NCBI GenBank assembly: GCA_003249215.1
Contig: QKJR01000003.1
Coordinates: 87,068-151,067, forward strand
Length of the DNA: 64,000 bases
Reading direction: 5' to 3'
Source of the DNA: Rhodobacterales bacterium
Lineage (GTDB): Bacteria; Pseudomonadota; Alphaproteobacteria; Rhodobacterales; Rhodobacteraceae
Part shown: piece after piece, positions 60,743-64,000 of the stretch
Numbering within the stretch: the first letter of the stretch is position 1
Layout of the letters: each line of letters begins with the position of its first letter
Notes under the pieces: model-generated
Seen by the model: the letters and a program-made list of their open reading frames with translations, nothing else
The model's database searches: none
Told to the model about the DNA's origin: nothing
Position numbers and translations under genes: made by a program

Positions 60743-61527
60743 GCCAGCCGCGCCTCGAGATCGGCGAGCACGTCATGCGCGGTCAGATCGGCGCGCATCG
60801 GCGTGACCGAGATGTACCCCTCGAGGTTCACCGCGGCATCGGTGCCCGGCGCGGTGGCGGTGTGCTGCGGTCCGCCCTTGATCCAGAGATAGCGCCGCCC
60901 GGTGGGCGAGCGCGCCGGCTCGACCGAGAAGAAGCTGTCGGTGCGATAGCCCTGCGCCGCGACGCGCGCGCCCTTGACCGCATCGGCCAGCGCGGGCGGG
61001 AAGTTGATCGAATAGAAGACGCGGTAGGGGCCGTCGTCCCAGATCCCGTTTTCCCAGATCTTGCGCACGAGGGCCGGGCCGTGGACCCGCGCCGCCTCGA
61101 ACGGATCGGCGCCCGCGCCCATGTTGGCGCCGCCTAGAAACTGGCTCAGCGCGATCGACGGAATGCCTTGCAGCGCGCCTTCCATCGCGCCGCCCAAAGT
61201 GCCGGAATAAAGCGCGTTCTCGGCCGAGTTGTTGCCGCGGTTCACGCCCGAGAGGATCAGATCGGGCCGCCCGTCCTTGAGCACGTCGTAAAGCCCCGCC
61301 AGAACGCAATCGGCCGGGCTGCCCTCGGCCGCGAAGCGGCGCGGCCCGAGCTCGGCGATCATCATCGGGCGGGTGTAGCTGATGCAATGCCCGACGCCCG
61401 ATTGTTCGAAGGCGGGCGCCACGGTCCAGACCTCGCCCTCGGCTCCGGCGAGGGCGGTGGCGATTTCGTGAAGAACCTCGAGCCCGGGTGCGTTGATGCC
61501 ATCGTCATTGGTGATCAGAATGCGCAT
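60739..61527 (-). CDS. surE: 5'-nucleotidase SurE
   Basis: A 262-aa metal-dependent nucleoside-monophosphate phosphatase for stress survival. It starts [19 protein letters not shown] with the Asp-Asp metal site at 8-9. The ligand Asn/Ser region [24 protein letters not shown] lies near 97-120. The start is followed downstream by pcm and then the LysM/M23 gene. Confidence 0.96.
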   Translation of the reverse strand: MRILITNDDGINAPGLEVLHEIATALAGAEGEVWTVAPAFEQSGVGHCISYTRPMMIAELGPRRFAAEGSPADCVLAGLYDVLKDGRPDLILSGVNRGNNSAENALYSGTLGGAMEGALQGIPSIALSQFLGGANMGAGADPFEAARVHGPALVRKIWENGIWDDGPYRVFYSINFPPALADAVKGARVAAQGYRTDSFFSVEPARSPTGRRYLWIKGGPQHTATAPGTDAAVNLEGYISVTPMRADLTAHDVLADLEARLA

Positions 61528-61660
61528 CCCCGCCCGCTCCTTGCCAGTTTTCCCTTGGAATCCTGCTTAGCCCGAGGCCGCGCGGGGTGTCAAAGCGATA
61601 GGGGAGGCCGTGCCCGAGTGTCGCGCAGATGCCGCAGCGGTGCGCGGGTGGTGGGGGCGC

Positions 61661-61795
61661 AGGGGGCGCTGCCCCCTCGGGCCTGGCGGCCCTCACCCCC
61701 GGGATATTTGGTTCAGGTTGAAGGGCAGAGGCTGTGCATTCAACCTGACTGAAATATCCCGGGGGAGTCCCGCAGGGACGGGAGCAGAGCCCCCC
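61661..61795. repeat. Composite palindromic element, copy A2 (symmetrical)
   Basis: Hairpin AGGGGGC-GCT-GCCCCCT (61661-61677) and hairpin GGGCC-TGGC-GGCCC (61679-61692) are followed by the 27-bp arm CCCCCGGGATATTT...AGGTTGAA (61696-61722), a 16-base spacer and the complementary arm (61739-61765, three mismatches). Hairpin GTCCC-GCA-GGGAC (61767-61779) and a weaker G/C pair toward the SDR stop follow. Both flanks carry satellite hairpins. Confidence 0.85.
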
Positions 61796-61802
61796 TTCGG
61801 CC

Positions 61803-62456
61803 TCAGAGGGCCCCGACGATCCGGGCGGCCTCGCTCCGGCAATCGGTCAGCGGCGCGCGGTCCTCGCCGGGGAAGAAGCGCGCGCGCACGGCGGTCGGCA
61901 TCGGTGCGGGGCGGTCGATGATCACCCGCGGCCCGATCCTGGCGCTTTCCGCGGCCCAGCTCTCGGCGAGTGCGATCTGCGCGGCCTTGGTCGCGCCGTA
62001 GCAGCCGAAGAACTTCTGCCCCCCGCGGTCATCGGCGAAGAAGAGCGCGGTGCCATTCGGCCCCAGCACCGGGCCGATCTCGGCGATGAGAGTCGCGGTG
62101 CCCGCGATATTGGTGGCGATCGCCTTGGTCATGTCCTTCGGGTCGATATGGCCCGCGGGCGTCAAGGGCGCGGCATGGACCGCGCAATGCGCCCAGAGGT
62201 CGAGCCCCCCCCAGCGCCCGGCGATCGCCTGCGCCAGATGCGCGATCTGGGCGGGGTCGGCCATGTCGAGGGGCGCGAGCGTCGCAGAGCCGCCGGCGGC
62301 CTGAATCCGGTCGTCGAGCTCTTCGAGGCCTCCTTGCGTGCGCGCCACCGCCATCACGTGATAGCCAGCGCCCGCCAGGGCCTCGGCCAAGGCCGCGCCA
62401 AGCCCGCGCGAGGCGCCGGTCACGAGGGCGAGTTTCTGTCCGGTTTCGGTGGTCAT
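61803..62456 (-). CDS. Short-chain dehydrogenase/reductase
   Basis: A 217-aa Rossmann oxidoreductase with the cofactor motif TGASRGLG at 14-21, DMADPAQ at the adenine-binding position, and catalytic YGATK near 151. NNAG is replaced by HCAVHAAP, which is atypical. Substrate unknown. It is followed in the minus direction by a composite palindromic element and surE. Confidence 0.88.
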   Translation of the reverse strand: MTTETGQKLALVTGASRGLGAALAEALAGAGYHVMAVARTQGGLEELDDRIQAAGGSATLAPLDMADPAQIAHLAQAIAGRWGGLDLWAHCAVHAAPLTPAGHIDPKDMTKAIATNIAGTATLIAEIGPVLGPNGTALFFADDRGGQKFFGCYGATKAAQIALAESWAAESARIGPRVIIDRPAPMPTAVRARFFPGEDRAPLTDCRSEAARIVGAL

Positions 62457-62530
62457 CGGCGCCTCCCAAGGGTTTGGCGCCTTCTAGGGGGCGACGCAGA
62501 AGGGTGCAAGGGGCGGGGTGTCGCGGGGGC

Positions 62531-62989
62531 TCAGAGCGCGAGGATCATTTCGACCCGGTCGAGTCCTGACCCGAACCCCTCGGGAACGATCCGCTCTGCC
62601 GAGAAGCCGAAACCCTCGTAGAAGCCGCGTGTGTGCTGGCTCGTCTCGAGGGTGACCTCGCGCAAGCCGGGGATCGCGCGGGCCTGCGCGAGCCGCGCTT
62701 CGGTGAGCCGACGGCCGAGCCCCTGACCCTGCCGGCCCCGCGCGACCATCCCCCAACTCAGCCCGGCGCGTCGCGCCGCCGGGTCGAGCAGGAGCCCGCC
62801 ACAGGCGCAGGGCCCAGTCGCGTCGCGCAGGATCAGATAGGGGGTGAGCGCGCCCCTCGCCAGATCGAGATGATGCAGGAACGAGGCGCGCTCTGTTTCG
62901 GCGAAATACCGCGGCACGTTGCTGTCGAAAATCGCGAGGCAGGCCGCGCGGTCCGCCGGAACGAAAGGATGGATCGTGATCTCGCGCAT
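62531..62989 (-). CDS. GNAT-family N-acetyltransferase
   Basis: A 152-aa acetyltransferase. The acetyl-CoA motif A is present as MVARGRQGQGLGRRLTEARL (R/Q-x-x-G-x-G/A) near 86-105, and the C-terminal THGFYEGFGF-like TRGFYEGFGF near 123. The acceptor substrate is unknown. Confidence 0.88.
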   Translation of the reverse strand: MREITIHPFVPADRAACLAIFDSNVPRYFAETERASFLHHLDLARGALTPYLILRDATGPCACGGLLLDPAARRAGLSWGMVARGRQGQGLGRRLTEARLAQARAIPGLREVTLETSQHTRGFYEGFGFSAERIVPEGFGSGLDRVEMILAL

Positions 62990-63042
62990 CTGCGCAGGCT
63001 AGGGCGGCGGCGCGCGGCCGTCGAGATGGGGGGCGCAACGCA

Positions 63043-63068
63043 AAAGGCCGGGGTTTCCCCCGGCCTTT
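63043..63068 (-). terminator. Terminator after gltA
   Basis: Perfect 11-bp stem AAAGGCCGGGG / CCCCGGCCTTT with a 4-base loop, 21 bases beyond the minus-strand gltA stop. The run of T on the minus strand is TTTTGCG. Confidence 0.9.
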
Positions 63069-63088
63069 CGGTTGTCCTGCGGCGTGCC

Positions 63089-64000
63089 TCAGCGGTTGGC
63101 CACGTCCACATAGTCGCGGAAGGTGGCGCCGGTGTAGAGCTGGCGCGGACGGCCGATCTTGCCCTGCGGGTCGCCGATCATCTCTTTCCACTGCGAGATC
63201 CAGCCGACGGTGCGCGAGAGCGCGAAGATCGGCGTGAACATCGAGGTCGGGAAGCCCATCGCCTCGAGGATGATCCCCGAGTAGAAGTCGACGTTCGGGT
63301 AGAGTTTCTTGGCGATGAAGTATTCGTCGTGCAGCGCGATCTGCTCGAGCTCCTTGGCGACTTGCAGCAGCGGGTTGTTGTGCACGCCCAAGAGGTCGAG
63401 CACCTCGTCCGCCGATTCCTTCATGACCTTGGCGCGCGGGTCGAAGTTCTTGTAGACCCGGTGGCCGAAGCCCATCAGCTTGAAGGGATCGTTCTTGTCC
63501 TTCGCCTTGGCGATGAACTCGGGGATCCGGTCGACGGTGCCGATCTCGCGCAGCATCTCGAGGCAGGCCTGGTTGGCGCCGCCGTGGGCCGGGCCCCAGA
63601 GGCAGGCGATGCCGGCCGCGATACAGGCAAACGGGTTGGCGCCCGAGGAGCCCGCCAGACGCACGGTCGAGGTCGAGGCGTTCTGCTCGTGGTCGGCATG
63701 CAGCGTGAAGATCCGGTCCATGGCTTTGGCGAGCGCGGGCTCGACGTGATAGGGCTCGGCCGGGACCGAGAAGCACATGTGCAGGAAGTTCGACGCATAG
63801 TCGAGGTCGTTGCGCGGATAGACGAAGGGCTGGCCGATCGAATATTTATAGGCCATCGCGGCGATCGTCGGCAGTTTCGCGATCAGGCGCATCGAGGCGA
63901 CTTCGCGCTGCCAGGGATCGTTGATGTCGAGGCTGTCGTGATAGAAGGCCGACATCGCGCCGACCACGCCGACCATCGTCGCCATCGGGTGGCTGTCGCG
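63089..64000 (-). CDS. gltA: Citrate synthase, C-terminal part (5' end outside window)
   Basis: TCA-cycle enzyme that condenses oxaloacetate with acetyl-CoA. The last 303 residues are visible (the frame runs open to base 64000; the full protein is about 430 aa). Active-site residues are seen in [23 protein letters not shown] and NVDFYSGI. It ends AVANR-like DVANR and a good terminator follows. Confidence 0.97.
   Translation of the reverse strand, partial: RDSHPMATMVGVVGAMSAFYHDSLDINDPWQREVASMRLIAKLPTIAAMAYKYSIGQPFVYPRNDLDYASNFLHMCFSVPAEPYHVEPALAKAMDRIFTLHADHEQNASTSTVRLAGSSGANPFACIAAGIACLWGPAHGGANQACLEMLREIGTVDRIPEFIAKAKDKNDPFKLMGFGHRVYKNFDPRAKVMKESADEVLDLLGVHNNPLLQVAKELEQIALHDEYFIAKKLYPNVDFYSGIILEAMGFPTSMFTPIFALSRTVGWISQWKEMIGDPQGKIGRPRQLYTGATFRDYVDVANR

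Overview
The window is high-GC DNA from an alphaproteobacterium of the Rhodobacter/Paracoccus group (order Rhodobacterales). The main evidence is gene content and order: argS-SPOR-nagZ-scpA-scpB; yceD(DUF177)-rpmF-plsX-fabH-ihfA-merR; yfgM-bamB-der; tatABC-DUF815; surE-pcm-LysM/M23; and a chemotrophic sox cluster in the order soxT-soxR-soxS / soxVW-XYZABCD. The genus cannot be fixed from the sequence alone. Apart from the partial genes at both edges, almost all of the window is packed protein-coding genes with short gaps. No gene-free stretch exceeds about 300 bases except the one holding tRNA-Pro. I saw no IS element, prophage, CRISPR array or rRNA.

Layout. 1-8.6 kb: end of an RNase J-like gene, a DEAD-box helicase, argS, and the SPOR/nagZ/scpAB run. 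8.6-15.6 kb: IMPACT-family protein, dCTP deaminase, tRNA-Pro(GGG), then the minus-strand lipid/ribosome operon DUF177-rpmF-plsX-fabH-ihfA-merR. 15.8-24.5 kb: BamE lipoprotein, OlsB-like acyltransferase, AEC transporter, Fe superoxide dismutase, RarD, LOG protein, LysM protein and an Atm1-type ABC exporter. 25-29.7 kb: a first RND pump (permease plus adaptor) with a clear promoter overlapped by two dyads. 29.9-35.8 kb: yfgM-bamB-der, a TspO-like membrane protein and serS. 36-40.2 kb: a second RND pump. 40.5-50.2 kb: the sox cluster for thiosulfate/sulfide oxidation. 50.3-58.7 kb: a 39-aa membrane peptide, CorA-type transporter, aspartic protease, MarC, HTH regulator, tatABC-DUF815, DoxX and an AspT-type exchanger. 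58.7-64 kb: LysM/M23, pcm, surE, SDR, GNAT and gltA (its 5' end is off the window).

How it works together. The sox genes form a periplasmic multienzyme system. SoxXA loads sulfur onto SoxYZ, SoxB hydrolyses sulfate off, SoxCD oxidises the remaining sulfane, and SoxV/W/S keep the thiols reduced. SoxR keeps the three cysteines at the spacing of persulfide-sensing SqrR-type repressors, and AT-rich candidate operators lie in the soxS-soxV and soxW-soxX gaps. SoxB, SoxC and SoxY carry twin-arginine signals, so the tatABC operon in the same window probably exports them.

The most unusual signal is a recurrent composite palindromic element found at about nine places. Many copies lie directly after stop codons. 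They combine a GGGATATTT- or GGAGTATTT-type inverted repeat with one or two small hairpins whose stems differ between copies but stay paired. I do not recognise a named family for it.
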